Assembly (NCBI GenBank): GCA_028564675.1
Contig: JAOVVO010000010.1
Span: 186,001 to 250,000 of the forward strand
Length of the DNA stretch: 64,000 nucleotides
Direction of reading: 5' to 3'
DNA from: Onchocerca lupi
Lineage: Eukaryota; Nematoda; Chromadorea; Rhabditida; Onchocercidae
In this document: piece by piece, positions 13,141 to 26,150 of the stretch
How positions within the stretch are numbered: the stretch's first letter is position 1
How the letters are laid out: each line of letters begins with the position of its first letter
Position numbers and translations under genes: made by a program
Notes under the pieces: generated by a model
The model's input: the letters and a program-made list of their open reading frames with translations, nothing else
Told to the model about the DNA's origin: nothing
The model's database searches: none

Positions 13141-14560
13141 TATATTGAAAAATATGAAATATAATTTGATCTGGAGAGTCGTTGAAACAGTTTTGTTTAA
13201 CAATATTTTTCCATTAATGCATTGATCGTCATATTAGAGCTTATTTAATATATTCGTACTATTTATGAACAGAGATCATTTTTGATTTCATGCTCAGTGT
13301 CACTTTATCACCTTGCACCCAACTTCTTGGAAGGCATTTCTGTACTATTCTTAACGAACAATGCTCACTAGATATTTATTTTATTTTAATTGTACTTTCA
13401 AATTCTCACTGTCAGTGAAAAACAGTGTTTTTGCTTTTGTAAAACTGTTTCCGTATACTTACTCTGAAATTTGCATAAAATTTTTTCCACAGTCTTATTT
13501 ACATTTTGCTTAATCTGCTCTGATGGTTTTTCTCCAGTTTAGCGATGCTGTTGCTGTTTTCCAAATCTATCCTGCTATTATTATTTTTTTGCATTCTATT
13601 CCATACATTACTGTTTCTATTTAACAAATTGCTTCATTATTTAATTTTTTTTTTTTTTGTCATTATATTTTTAGTATTTTTAGGGCAAGCAAACCACAAG
13701 AGTCTTAAATGTCTGTTTGTTTCCATTATTTTATTAGTTGAAAGAAGAAACAGAGCTGATATTTTAAATTGCCATTATCATTTTTTCACAGAATTTTATT
13801 AGATGTTTATGAAAAACATGTAGAAGTTTGAGAGAGAGCGGTAGTAGATAAGAGAACTTGAACATCAGTTGAGCTTTAATTTGTTGTGATCCTTTAGCCG
13901 ATTTAGCTAGCTCAAGATATCAAAAAAACTCCATTAGCACTTTCGAAAGATTAACTGCAGAGAAGTGGATTTGAGCAGTTTTGCACTTTTAGAATTCAAA
14001 GTCTAGAATTTTCCAATTTTAGAATTTGGAAAAGTGTTGTCAATTCTGTTTTAATACTGGTGTTTTAATACAAATTTCCAGATTTGATGTTAAGAAATGT
14101 TAGTACTTTTGTGCAAAGTGTGTTAAAGAAGACAAAACAAGTAAAGGATTTTTGGATGGAGTCCTTTCTTCCCATACCGTCTGATTCAACCAGTGCTGTT
14201 AATGGCCAGTTTTTGACTTTTTAAAATTTGGCGACTTCATTCTAATTTCAATTCAATTTTCGGCATAGATTAGCAGCTTCGGTACTGTGCATTAGTCCCG
14301 AATAAGTCATCTTTTAGAACTTCTAGAATTATTTATGGTTCTAGAGATTTTAAACACAGAAGGCTGGAATTTCTGAAATTATTTTCGTGTCCGTTATGAT
14401 CCTGAATTTTTCAGTATGCAGGAATTCGACATTATGTATTGTTCCTTCAAAAATAGGAGATCATGTTTTTTTAAACGTTCGCCTAGCATTATTGATTTGA
14501 AAACAAATTTGTAATTTCTTAAGTTCTAATCACTTAAAAATTTATCCATATTATTTGTAG
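13141..14560. other. hrpf-1 3' side and pus-1 5' side
   Basis: The region is 1.4 kb, AT-rich and T-run-rich. The open frame at 13545-13802 is poly-T-driven and not accepted. The missing first exon of pus-1 must lie here. One candidate is a short frame that starts at ATG 14088 (mitochondrial-presequence-like, MLRNVSTFVQSVLKK), with a possible phase-1 donor (A|GTGCTG) near 14194 that would fit the next exon. It is not secure. Confidence 0.4.
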
Positions 14561-17500
14561 GTGAACCTGTAAGGAAAAAAAGAAGAAAAGAATATTCCTA
14601 CGCATTATTGCTAGCATATCAAGGCAAGAAGTACAACGGTATGCAGGTAAAAACAATGATTTTTTGAGGTTTCTTTATTCCCATTTGTAATAAAGTAACC
14701 TTAGTTTTATAATTCTTAATATGTACAATGATTATAGGAAGATTATTGTGCTTCCTCTTAATCCACAATATTTGAGAACAGTAACATTCGGTGCCAAATG
14801 ATTTGCTTTTAAATAGGATAAACCACGTTCTCGAAAAGCCTATTTCCTGAGATCTTGTTTTAGTAAGATATATGTATATGATTAGAATTGTCAGATATAC
14901 CATATTAGAGGTGTTTTCTTAATTCAAAGTTTTTTATTGAGTTATCACTGTTTCTTTTATATCAAATAAGATGTAAATAATAGCTTGCCAACTCTTTAAG
15001 TCACCGGAAATAATCAAGAATAGAGTTATGTTTTCAAAAATTGTAGAGGATAGTAACTCTATCCTCTACAATTTTCGCTGGCTTAAAGAGCTAATAAATT
15101 ATTATTTGCAAACCAAGAGATTTGAATGCAAAACATTTCTAAATGTGTTTTTCACCACTCGCGCCTTGATTTTATATGTGAATGAATATTAGCATATTTC
15201 CCTTTTTTCCTAGTTTGTTTTGGCGAGGTATTAATACTCACCATTTTTTCGGTTTGGCGTCTATGTAATTTAATAGTCCTGCACAATCTAAGTTGAAAAA
15301 TACTTAAGAATATAAAATTGATAGAACTGTCGGGAAATTTGTCTCATGGCACAGTCGAATCTAAAACTTGGGTAATTGAATCATTTATTACAAAAAATTT
15401 GACAACGCGACACGATGCGCAACAATTACAAATCAGTAATATCAATAAAACGGATTTAATGATAAATTTATTAATGGTAGAAAAAGTGGAAAAACGATGT
15501 AAAGGGAAATTTAAAAAAATCTGAGTCGGAGCATTAAACCGCTCCCGTGTATATCCCTTGTTTAAATGATAGAAGAGGGCGACTTTTGACGGCGCATAAG
15601 GATGCTTTTTTGCTAGCGCTTGATGATCGCTTTTGTCAGCACGTGAGGGTGCAGTAGAGATTGGCGTAGTTAAAGGTTGCAAAGCTATTTAAGAACAGAG
15701 AAATGACTCGGCGACATATTTACAGGAATTACAATCATCCGAATGAAATTTCTTCGGTTGTTTGGACGAGATCTGAAACTAAATAATTGTTAAAAGTGCA
15801 GAATTGGTTGTTTGTATATATAGTGACTCAGTAAATGATTTTAAATTAATGCCTTTAATAAATGTAAATGCCAATAAATGTTTCTTACTTTCTAGATTAT
15901 AATAAGTAATTTTTATAATCTTTATTTCTCTAGTTTGAATTACTATTGTTTTTAATTTTTCAATTTATAATGATCCAAACTGGGAAAGTCTTAAATCAGT
16001 TGATTTATGAGTTGGGAGTTCGTAGAGTCAATCCCAGGCACAAGTTTGACAGTGATTAGTCATATTCAGTTTTGGCCTGTAATTGGTCAGATTCGGCAGC
16101 ATAAGATGTGAGATATGGGAAATTAATTTCGGAGTGTAGGATGGCTAAAATTATTAAATATAATAGTCATTACAAGTTAAGGATCTTTGATTATTGGAAA
16201 TCATAGCCGATATCTCGATTATCATTCATCCTATATCTCTTGTGCTTAAATTCACTAATTCAAATTGTAAATCAGCAAAGATTATTTACAGGTGCAAAAA
16301 GATTTCCCTACAGTCGAGGGTGAATTGTTTAAAGCGATGGCTAAGTGTGGATACATCTCTGAAGATGATGTTCTTAGTCCAGTTCGTTTTGCATTTCAGA
16401 GAGCTGCTAGGACAGATCGTTCCGTATCTGCAGCTCGTCAGGTCCAATTGAAATAGTTATTTGTTTGTGTTTTTTTTCTTTCTTTTTTTTTTTTTTTTTT
16501 TAAATGAAGGCAATAAATTTTGTCAATTATAGCTGTTTCGGATGATCGATAAAATTCTTTTTTTCCTTTGATGTTTAGATGTGTTCAATGCGATTAGCAC
16601 CAGAAAATCACGAACAATTTCTGAAAACAGCCACTGATGAATTAAACGCAAATTTACCTGAAGAAATTCGAATTTTAGGCATTAGGTAAGCTATGTTTCA
16701 TTCTCGCTTCTTGATGCTTTAGTAAGAGTGAATTAATATTACATTACATTAGTACTGTTCTTATGAACTATTTTGTTAGTGCTTAATCATAATTTCTTCC
16801 TGATCCATAATTTATACTGACAAATTATTTTTTAAGCAGCGTTCATAATGTAAATAAGCGATATTTTCCAGAGAAAATTTCAGTAAATCTTTTCAGACGT
16901 GCAATCCGATCCTTCAAAGCTCATAAAAATTGTGATAAACGAACCTATTCTTATACTTTACCGACGTATGCATTCGCCAGATCAGATGAGGTGCTGTGCT
17001 ATTTTTCGCATCGTGTATTTGAATTTAATTCCCTCTTCCAAATGGATTGCAAGAGAACATTCGAAAAAAGATCTCTTGAATTGGAAAAATACTGTCTTTA
17101 TTAAAATATTGCACTTAATTCCAGCTGACAACCAATGCTTTCCGCATGAGCGAAACGTCTATTGCTGAATTGAATGATTTACTTGCATTGTACAAAGGGA
17201 CGCACAATTTTTTCAATTATACTTCTGGAAGGCGAGTTTTGAATTCGACAAATCAACGTAAATAATCCATTAGATTATTTAATCTGTTTCTAGCAGACTG
17301 TATTTAGACAGAAACGTGCAGTGGCATTCTAAAATATATTCTTAGCTACAAAAAGTGATTTTGTTCAGTCCAATTGCCACTTGACTGTTAATAGCAATCT
17401 GGTTTCAAGAAACCATAATAGTATTTCTACTTTTCTTTATATTATCTATCCAATCCAAGTCCCAAAACACAAATGTTATATTGCTCGGTTGAATTTTATA

Positions 17501-20500
17501 GGAATGAATTCGCATTAAGCCATTTGCAGTATATGTGAATAAATTAACTTTTAAGCATCAGCAGGGGTCATTTTATTGTTCTATACTTACATCCTACTGT
17601 GTCTCAAATTTTAGTTTAAAAAATGTTTGTAGCAATTTGAAATATTATGGTTGTGTTCAATAAAACATTAAAGGTACTCCCTAGTCATATACCTTATTGG
17701 AATAGAATTTTGTTGCGGATTCGTAATAAGAAATATAGAACCGTAAATAGTTTGAATATTTTTATTGGTCAATTTTTAGGAAATCTCATTCCAATAATTA
17801 TTTGTCGTAGATTGCAAAATAAGTAGTACGTATTCTCTGTCTTTATCTAAATATTTCATACCAAATAATTTATTTAAATCTGTCTTCAGCAATATAAGAT
17901 TTAAAGTACCATAATTGATTCAACAAAACAGTAAGATAGATTTTATTAAGAATAGTCATAAATGGTAACTTTTCATCCCATCGGTAGTAGAAAATTGGAA
18001 AGTCCGAATGTTCAATGATTTTCTATTTATTCACGAACATGTTGAGCATTTAATATTGTAAATTCGCATATCGAACCCTTTTACTTCTAGTATTTATAAA
18101 TTAGGATGTTTTGCCTTTTATTAGATGAAGAGATTCCAATAATTGGAAGAATTTTTGCTTACATCAATATTTATTGGAGATGAGTGTACATAGAGAAAGT
18201 TCTTTCGACTTTGTGACTTATTCTCAAATAAAAAAACAAATTTTATAGTTCCTCAATATTGTTTTTTTGGTTGAAGCAAGAAAGTAACTGGAAAAGTCCA
18301 AAGGATATTCTGTCAGAAGTTTTTTGTGAGAGAAACCTGCTCTTGAAAATAACATTTATAGTATTACATCAGTACAGTAATATTTGGACTAATTAATTAA
18401 CATAGAAATCCCTGTAAATCATATGATATTTTAGTCGTTGATAAGAATTCGTTTGCTTCTTAAAAAATCAGCTATAATAATGAGTAATGCCTTTAGACTA
18501 CATCAACAATAAGTAAGTATATTTGCCTAAGTGCTTCTAGCAAATCTGAGCCAATGATTGCGTGGCTTACATAATAAAACAAAATAATACAAGCTAAATT
18601 TATATAAGGAATTGTTATGGCTTTTGTAGCATTGGTTTTGGAAATGAGATTAAAATGTCACTTTCAATATTTCTTCAGATGTTTTTGTAAGAAATGTTTC
18701 TAGTTTTTGTGTTTTTTTTTTTCTTTTTTGAGATAATAAAGTTGCAACAAAGCAGTTGCTCTATACATTGACTTTAGAATTTCATGGCCATATGTATCCA
18801 AAATTGAATTATGAATGTATTTCTCCATTAGGTCTTTTTTCGAAAGACTTAATCGAAAAATATATTCTGAAACTATAAAAAGAGCTGGTAAGAAAATATA
18901 GGAGTTACTAATCATATACAAATAGGAAGGTCTATATTGACAGCTTCGGTAAGGATCGAGTTCCTGTCTAAAGAGTTAGTTTCAGCGTAAGTGGAATCAA
19001 AATGTATCATTTCTGATTTACATCTTTTTAGGTTATTAGATATCTCAATATGAAAATGTTATTTCAAGAGTTTCAAGTTTTAGTAGCAATGAGTTTCATG
19101 AATTGGAATCGAGTTTCACTGATACTGTAAAAGTTTCAACTTTGTTTAGGAACAATAATTCACATATGCTAAAAAATATGTTTAGAACTTACGAAGATCG
19201 AAGCAACATGCGATATATACATGATTTCAAGTGTGGTCCAACACAACTTGTTGAAGATAAAGTCCGGGGTGATATGGTTGAATTTATCACTCTTTATATC
19301 ACTGGACAAAGCTTTATGCTGCATCAGATTCGAAAAATGATCGGTACTTTCTGTTTAAAGATTCATAAATTATTAATTTCATCAAATAAGGATTTTTCAA
19401 TAGAAATATAACTTTCTGTATAAATTTCAGGAATGACAGTGGCAACTTTCAGAGGACTCTGTGGCAAAACTGAAGTGGAAAATACATTTCTGAGCGAGCG
19501 AGTATGTTTTTCACCGTTTGAATGAAAATGTAGCAAGAGAGCATTGAAATTACAATCCAAATGATAAATATGTTTATGAATGAAATTGACATGGTTGTAG
19601 TTAGTTATTCATTCAAATTATTTCTATTAATTTTCTGGTGTCATATATTTTTTTAATTTTCATAGGGTCTCAATGGAAAATATGATTGAAATCATAATTT
19701 CGAGGTTTCCTTGCCTTTATTCGCATTCTTAAAAGCTTTAACAAATCAGAAATGTTTAATTGCCGTAAATAAAGTACGAAGAAACGACTAAACTCAATAG
19801 TGGAAAGAAAAGTTTGTAGAAAGAACACTCAAGCCAATATTTTTTAAAAATAAAATTAAGATAATCATTGGTTTTAGGTTTTATGCTTTTTTTTTGATTT
19901 ATGTAATGAAATTATTTGTTTAGATGGATGTGCCTAAGGCACCCGGTTTAGGCTTGGTATTAGATAAGGTACACTACGAAAGATATGACAAGTTGTACGA
20001 AAAATCACACCAAACGTTGAATGATTGGGGTGAAAAAATTGAAGCTAAGGCCGACGAATTTCGACAACTGTATATAATTGCTGAAATTTATCGTCAGGAG
20101 ATTACTACTCATTCGTCAGTTTTTGTATTTTTTGATGAAAATTGTCTTCTATACTAGCCGTAATCTCGGGATTTATGAATAGAATTCCTTTAGACTTGTT
20201 GCCTATTATTATGCGAATTTCTTCTATGTCTGATTGTTGGATATCCTCGCGATGTTATATAATATCATGATATATGAAATCATAATAGCTTATGGACTGT
20301 CTAAGCCATTCGCTATCCATTCTGTCTGAATGCATTATTTTTCAGGTTTTTGCATAATCTTAGCATCTTTAGAAAAAAAAAATCTTTCTAAAAAATGAGT
20401 GGGGATGAAATTTTGAAAAATGTCAGTATTTGGGAACAAAATTATAAAATGGTTGATTCTTCATGTAATATTTCAACCCAAAGACTTTTAAAATTTGCAT

Positions 20501-21102
20501 TCCAGTATTTTAGGATGTTCTTGTGGTTAACTACCTTATTGCGTCACGATATAATGATACCTGGAATTACAAGGCAATCAAGGGAAAGATCACCATTGGG
20601 AATGGCTTCTGATCTTGCATATGTCAGTTTGTTTACTTGCATTCGTTAGATGAATGTTAGAGAAAGCATAGTGAAAGCTTTATCTTCAACAAATATTTTT
20701 TGAATAATTATGCTGATCCCATTTCATTTCAATGGTGATTACTCTTCTAAATCGCATGTCTTTTTCTCGGGATTCATTTTTATTAGCTGTATTTCCTAGT
20801 AAACATATTACTAGGAAGTACAATTAATAAAAGTGAGATTTGTCATTTAAAATCATAAAATGCATTGGAAAGTACTTTTTTTTACCCAGCATTTTTATTT
20901 TCAGCTTGCAAATAAAGAATTAATGGAAATAAAAAAGGAGGAGCAGAATGAGATTTTCGTTGAGTCAAACAAAGAACGAAATGATGGTGCAGCAGAGCTG
21001 ATGAGCAAGGATTCAGATTTACAATCAGAAGAAAGTCCAATTGATATTAGAGCTATTCCAGGCACTTCTCCGAAAAAAATATTACACTGTGGGGAATCGT
21101 GA
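14561..21102 (+). CDS. pus-1: tRNA pseudouridine synthase, PUS1/TruA family (5' end missing)
   Basis: Exons: 14561-14646, 16292-16441, 16579-16685, 16897-16990, 17125-17231, 19186-19343, 19431-19501, 19924-20114, 20514-20622 and 20905-21102, all phase-compatible. Family signatures run in the human PUS1 order: YALLLAYQGKKYNGMQ; ARTDRSVSAARQ around the catalytic Asp; NLPEEIRILGIR; KRTYSYTLPTYAFA; YKGTHNFFNYTSGR; ITGQSFMLHQIRKMIG; DVPKAPGLGLVLDKVHYE; MFLWLTTLLRHD. The enzyme isomerises uridines in tRNA and other RNAs in nucleus and mitochondria. The usual ARTDKGVSA is ARTDRSVSA here (Gly to Ser next to the catalytic site). The intron after 17231 has a GC donor (AG|GCGAGT), required by phase. The C-terminal 60 residues are an acidic tail. 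The initiating exon is not identified; the first exon needs one base from upstream. Confidence 0.9.
14972..15110. repeat. Nested inverted repeat in pus-1 intron 1
   Basis: A perfect 17-bp inverted repeat (15037-15053 with 15059-15075, 5-base loop) sits inside a wider imperfect one: CTCTTTAAG near 14992-15000 pairs with CTTAAAGAG near 15082-15090, and flanking AT-rich arms extend to about 14972 and 15110. It may be a small fold-back element or a structured RNA; no coding content is seen. Confidence 0.75.
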
Positions 21103-22490
21103 TATTTTTACTACATCTTTCCTTTGAAATATGGATCAAGAATTTAGAAGCGCACAAGAAAAGCAGTTTAGGATAAGACTCGAGTTAAATTATATTTGTT
21201 TCGAAAGAACTCTTTGTTGAATGCATTTATTTAAGATATTTTACAAACAGTTTTAGGATATTTTTTCCATTTGTTTAGGATATTTTACAATTTTACAAGC
21301 AAAATTTGAGGGTTCTTTCAACCTTAGTCTTCCCTGTTTTATCCTCCAAATGTTCACTTAGTAGATCCATTCAAACAAGACTGTTTGCCAAGATGCTCAT
21401 TTTAAAATAATGTTTTATTTTATTGTTATATTAGAATATCACTCGCAACATTTCTGTTGGATTTATTGTCTAAATAATTGATTAAATTTGACTATTTAGC
21501 TTTTCAGTTTTTTAATTTTGATACATTTTTTAAAAATTATTTACTTTTGTTGTTTTTTGTCATTAAGTCATCATATGTTGTTGGCTATTAAAACTGCGTA
21601 TTTCTGTTGGACTGTACCTTAACATTCGAAAAATTAGACGAGCTGCAGATGTCGTTACTTATGATTGATTCTGATCACGATTATCGTTATTATTATTTCA
21701 GTAGAAAATAAAGAAACTGGTGGCCTATTTCAAAATTCAAATGTTTTCATAGCATCATTAACATATTAGATTCTATAAATGGTGGGATGTGAATTTTGGT
21801 AGAATGGAGAGCAGACAAATGACCTATACCTGTTTCACTTCAGACAAAATTGGTCTACTTGCTCTTACCCCAAATGTTTTAGGAGTGACAGGGAGACTTC
21901 CAGATATTCTGAAATAAAAATTAAACGATTCCGAGAATGTTAATTTTAAGTAAGATAGAGTTCTTACTGAGAATCGATTTTATAGTTTCGCAAGCCTAGA
22001 TGACTTCTTACCGTCTCATTATTATGTGTTTAGCTCCATTCATATATTCTATAAAAAATAAGAAATTTTTCCATTAAGTTGTTTTGAAGGATGGATTGTG
22101 TCAGTTATAGTAATATTTTATGGACTTAAGTGTTTCGAAGCAATTGAGTTCCTAAAACTAATTTTTAGATCGTTTAATATGCACTTTATGATGAAAGTTC
22201 CTCTTTAATGCTCTTTCCTTATTTGCTTATGAAATGCAAATGATTTTTTAATTAAGACTGTTTGTATCCAGTGGGCGGTTTATTTATCCAAAACTTCGCT
22301 TTACTTCACTGATGCTAATGTTATTTCACTAGGATTTAGAAAATGAATAAAGCAGAAATAATGTTTACCGAAATCCATATCCAGTTAAAATCGCAACAGA
22401 TTGCAATCGTAACGATTGCTATTATATCACCTTTCACTGTGCGATTTTAATTTTATATAAAATATCATAAAAAATATATCTTCATAAAAT
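21103..22490. other. Intergenic region between pus-1 and lcmt-1
   Basis: 1.4 kb of AT-rich sequence with no supported exon. A small 10-bp stem (TTCCTAGTAA ... TTACTAGGAA) lies just upstream in the last pus-1 intron (about 20790-20817). Confidence 0.5.
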
Positions 22491-22526
22491 ATGTATTTAA
22501 TAAAAGGATTCCATGTTTCTCAAGTA

Positions 22527-24269
22527 ATGGAGTCGGAAGCAGAGCTTGGAGACGGTCATTTGGGAACGGAAATTGGTATTCGTCGAAGATCGGTATCTAT
22601 TTCAGATGACTACTCAGTACAGAAGACAAATGATGATGCTACTGAATGCAAATACATAGCATCTAAAGTAAGTTTAAGTTCTTTTTTTCTCTAAACTCGT
22701 TGCATATACTTTTTGAACTTGCAAAATAATCATATTCTTTTTTTTTAAAAAAAAAGGTTTCAAAATTGTTTTTTTCTTTTTTTGTTGCAAATTTTAAAGG
22801 ATTATGATATTTTTGAAAATATGGTCTTCAGAAATACTTTGAAAATATCATTGCATTAGAATCATTTCATTCATTTCTGAAATAGGTAATTCTATATTAT
22901 TATTTGATTAAATAAATTGATCAAATTGAAAATTTTAAGTGTTTAAACAGATTTTAAATTGTAAAGTTTTCATAAAATTAGGATTTTCTCATTTTGTTGC
23001 TTTATACTGTTAGTTGCTGAGTGACTTTGCTTAAAATGATATATAATTACTTCGATTTGGAAACTTTCAGCTAAATTATTTCAAAGATGCATATATCCAT
23101 CGATTTATATTGAGCAGTGAATGTAATCTTCGTCGTGATCCTGAAATTTCACGTGGTTATTGGGCCAGAATTACAGCAGTTAAGGCCATTGTGGATGCAT
23201 TTTTGAAGGTTTTTTTTTTAAGTGATAAAACGCTTTATTTGCAAAACTGTCTCTTAGAAGTTTTGAAACTAGCTTTGATCCTAATCAAAGAAAGAGAAGG
23301 AGAAGGAGATGGCACGAGAAGTTCAATTTTTGAAGTAACAAAATATCCCTCTTTATCACTTATTAACTGTACTCTTGCCTCCTTCAACATATTCTTTCTT
23401 TTTTTAGGCATTTCCTAAAAAATGTCAAATCATTAATCTTGGAGCTGGATTTGACACTTTGTATTGGCGATTGAAAGAAGAGGGAAAACAGTTTTATCGG
23501 TATGTTGAAGTGGACTTTAGCTCAGTCACTGCAAAAAAAATTCGACAAATTCGAAGACCTGGTTCACCCAATCTTGTTTCCATGTTTTCGGAAGAGAGTA
23601 AGTAATTATTATTTTTAAAATCTAAAACTGAGTTTGAATTTAATCTTATTATATACAGATGACATAGACTACTGAATGTGAAAAATTTTCTTTTAGAATG
23701 ATGGAGACGATAAATGGCTGAAAATTATGAGATACTGGTATTTTTTGCTACTTTAACCTGTTTCAGTAAGTTATTTGTTTAGCAAAGGAAGTGGAACATT
23801 CAGATCTGCATGCAGGCGATTATCATTTGGTTGGTGCGGATTTGAGACAGTTAAATGAATTAAAGGAAAAGCTTGAAAGTTGTAATTTGAATTATAAAAC
23901 GCCGACATTATTTATCGCAGAATGCGTTCTTGTGTATATGGGAACAAGTCAGAGTGACTTTCTTTTATCAGCATTGGTCGAATGGTTTGAGAATGCTTTT
24001 TTCTTGAATTACGAGCAGGTTTGTTTTCTCCTTCTGTTCCTCAAATTTAGATTTGCATTTTATTTTGTAATTTATGCGTTTTCATAAGTTATTTTTAATG
24101 TACAATGTGCACTATTTAAAGCTTCCAATGTGCATTATTTTGAGCTGAATATGGTCAGGAATTTATCAATATTACCATCTTCCAACATTATATGTTCATG
24201 ATTGTTACTGCTACAATCTTAGAAAAATATAGTTTTTAGTTACAAATAAAGCTCATATTCGACTTTCAT

Positions 24270-24305
<36 letters not shown>

Positions 24306-25105
24306 ATATACATCCTAGAATTTTATTTTTCATTTTAAATGCAGGTGAATATAAACGATACATTTGGCAAAGTAATGATATCAAACCTTTATAGACGTGG
24401 TATAATTTTGCCAGGTCTTGCTGCTTGTGAAAATTTAGATGCCCAGAAAAAACGGTTAGCATTTTAAAATAAGTTTATGGAACACAAAAAAAAAAATACT
24501 GTCGTAGTCAAATATGTTCTTGTTATTGTTGTCTTGCTTCTCATTTCTTCTCACTACTTATATTCCATTTTATTTTCTTGATATTTCATTCCATTGCTTA
24601 TTATAACTTTGTAATTTCTCTTTCTTTATATTTAGCAGAAAAATTTTCAGTTTTATTGACAATGGTTGGAAAAACACAATTGCCAAGACAATGTGGGAAA
24701 TTTATGGAAAAGAAATCCCGGACGTGCAAGTGAAAAGGTTCTGAATTAATGAAGTTTATTTCTTTTATGGTTTCAAGATGAAGATTTGTCACACCATTGA
24801 TATATTTTTTTATAAAATGCATTAGGAAATTGGATTTTTCATCTAATTATATTCAAATTAAGAGCCATTTGTAAATCTAATACTTTAATATTTTCATTAA
24901 AGCTAAAGTTATTAATATTTTCTTAAAGCCAAAGTTATACCATCTTATTTATAAACTGCTCAAGTGGAATTATATTCATGTTTCCAGGATTGAGAAGCTA
25001 GAATTTTTGGATGAGAAGATCTTACTTTCGCAACTACTTGAACACTATTGTTTCGTTATTGCTTCAAAAAGTGGTCATCCACTTGATTTCGAATGGAAAA
25101 AATGA
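22527..25105 (+). CDS. lcmt-1: Leucine carboxyl methyltransferase 1 (PP2A C-terminal methyltransferase)
   Basis: Seven exons in phase: 22527-22667, 23071-23208, 23408-23597, 23783-24018, 24345-24454, 24651-24737 and 24988-25105, for about 339 residues, the usual LCMT1 length. It uses S-adenosylmethionine to methylate the C-terminal Leu of the PP2A catalytic subunit, which controls holoenzyme assembly. Visible motifs: EISRGYWARITAV; the SAM-binding motif INLGAGFDTLYWRLK; YVEVDFSSVTAKKI; LVGADLRQLNELKEKLESC; the strongly conserved IAECVLVYM; NYEQVNINDTFGKVMISNL; and the C-terminal KLEFLDE..LL.QLLEHYC. An N-terminal extension of about 50 residues (IGIRRRSVSISDD) is variable in the family. An in-frame ATG at 22491 would add 12 residues; I prefer 22527 because an acceptor-like TTTCTCAAG precedes it, but this is open. 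Confidence 0.94.
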
Positions 25106-26150
25106 TGTTTGAGAAAATCTTTGAGATAAAAGGAAAGGAGGAGAAGGTATAAAGGCATAAGTCATAACTGGAAATTTAATTAGAGAAGAATGGAGGAAGC
25201 AAGAACAATTCTTTAGCGAAATTTCAGAATCTTTCAAATGTATATTACAAGTTTGCTCAGATTATACATCTCTGAAAGTTTTTTTTTTTTTTTTTTTTTT
25301 GAAGTTTCTTTTTTTGAAAAGCGCTTTTTGGTTTTATTTTAATTTCCCGTAAGTATTAAGGTTTTCCATCAAAAAAAAAAAAAAAAAAAAATGGTTGATA
25401 GTTTTGGAAATAGTTACCGAATATTTCATGTGAAAATTTTTGTTCGTATAGATTTTCCTGTAAGCTATGGTTCTGACTCAAGTCTGCATGATTAAAAAAA
25501 AGTGCGATTTTCCTATTATTCTGCAAATTTTGTGTCATTTACGCTTCTGTCTACATTGAACCAGTGAACTAAGACAAAATCCTAAATGCTAACCCAAATT
25601 AATCTTAAATTAGAAGAATTCTGCAAAATACAACTTTCAAGAGAAAAAAATCATTCAACTTGCAAAATTGTCTGAAATTTCCAATGTATGATATGAATGA
25701 AATAAAAACATCGATATTTTAATTGCATTTGATATGTTATGCAAACGGAGTACTCAGTATTATCTTTTCATATTCTCTCTGCGTATTTACGAAATAGAAT
25801 ATTTTGGTCTTGTTAAATTTTGGTGTGAAGAAATATTGAACTTAAAATGTATTGGGCATAATAAAACGATATATATCTTAATAAAATACTGAGCACCATA
25901 ACGCATATCACGACTAGGGTTGAGTAATGAAATAATACCATCTCTTTTGCTCCAGTTGCGGATTTGAAACGGATGACAGAAAAAAAAACTTTCTAGGTGA
26001 GAACTCGACATCTGCAACTGTCATGAGGCAGATTTCCTGAATTTTCTAATGTATTGGTTGGTAGGCAAGAAATTAGAAGATTTCCTTCAGAAATGGAACA
26101 AATACATCTAATAATTCGTTTTCAAATCAGGCTTTTTGGAACTAATCAAT
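25106..26150. other. Intergenic region between lcmt-1 and methyltransferase gene
   Basis: 1 kb with two homopolymer runs (T run near 25280-25300, A run near 25371-25391). No exon is supported. An acceptor-like TTTCAAATCAG ends at about 26130, some 20 bases before the next ATG, as for a trans-spliced start. Confidence 0.5.
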
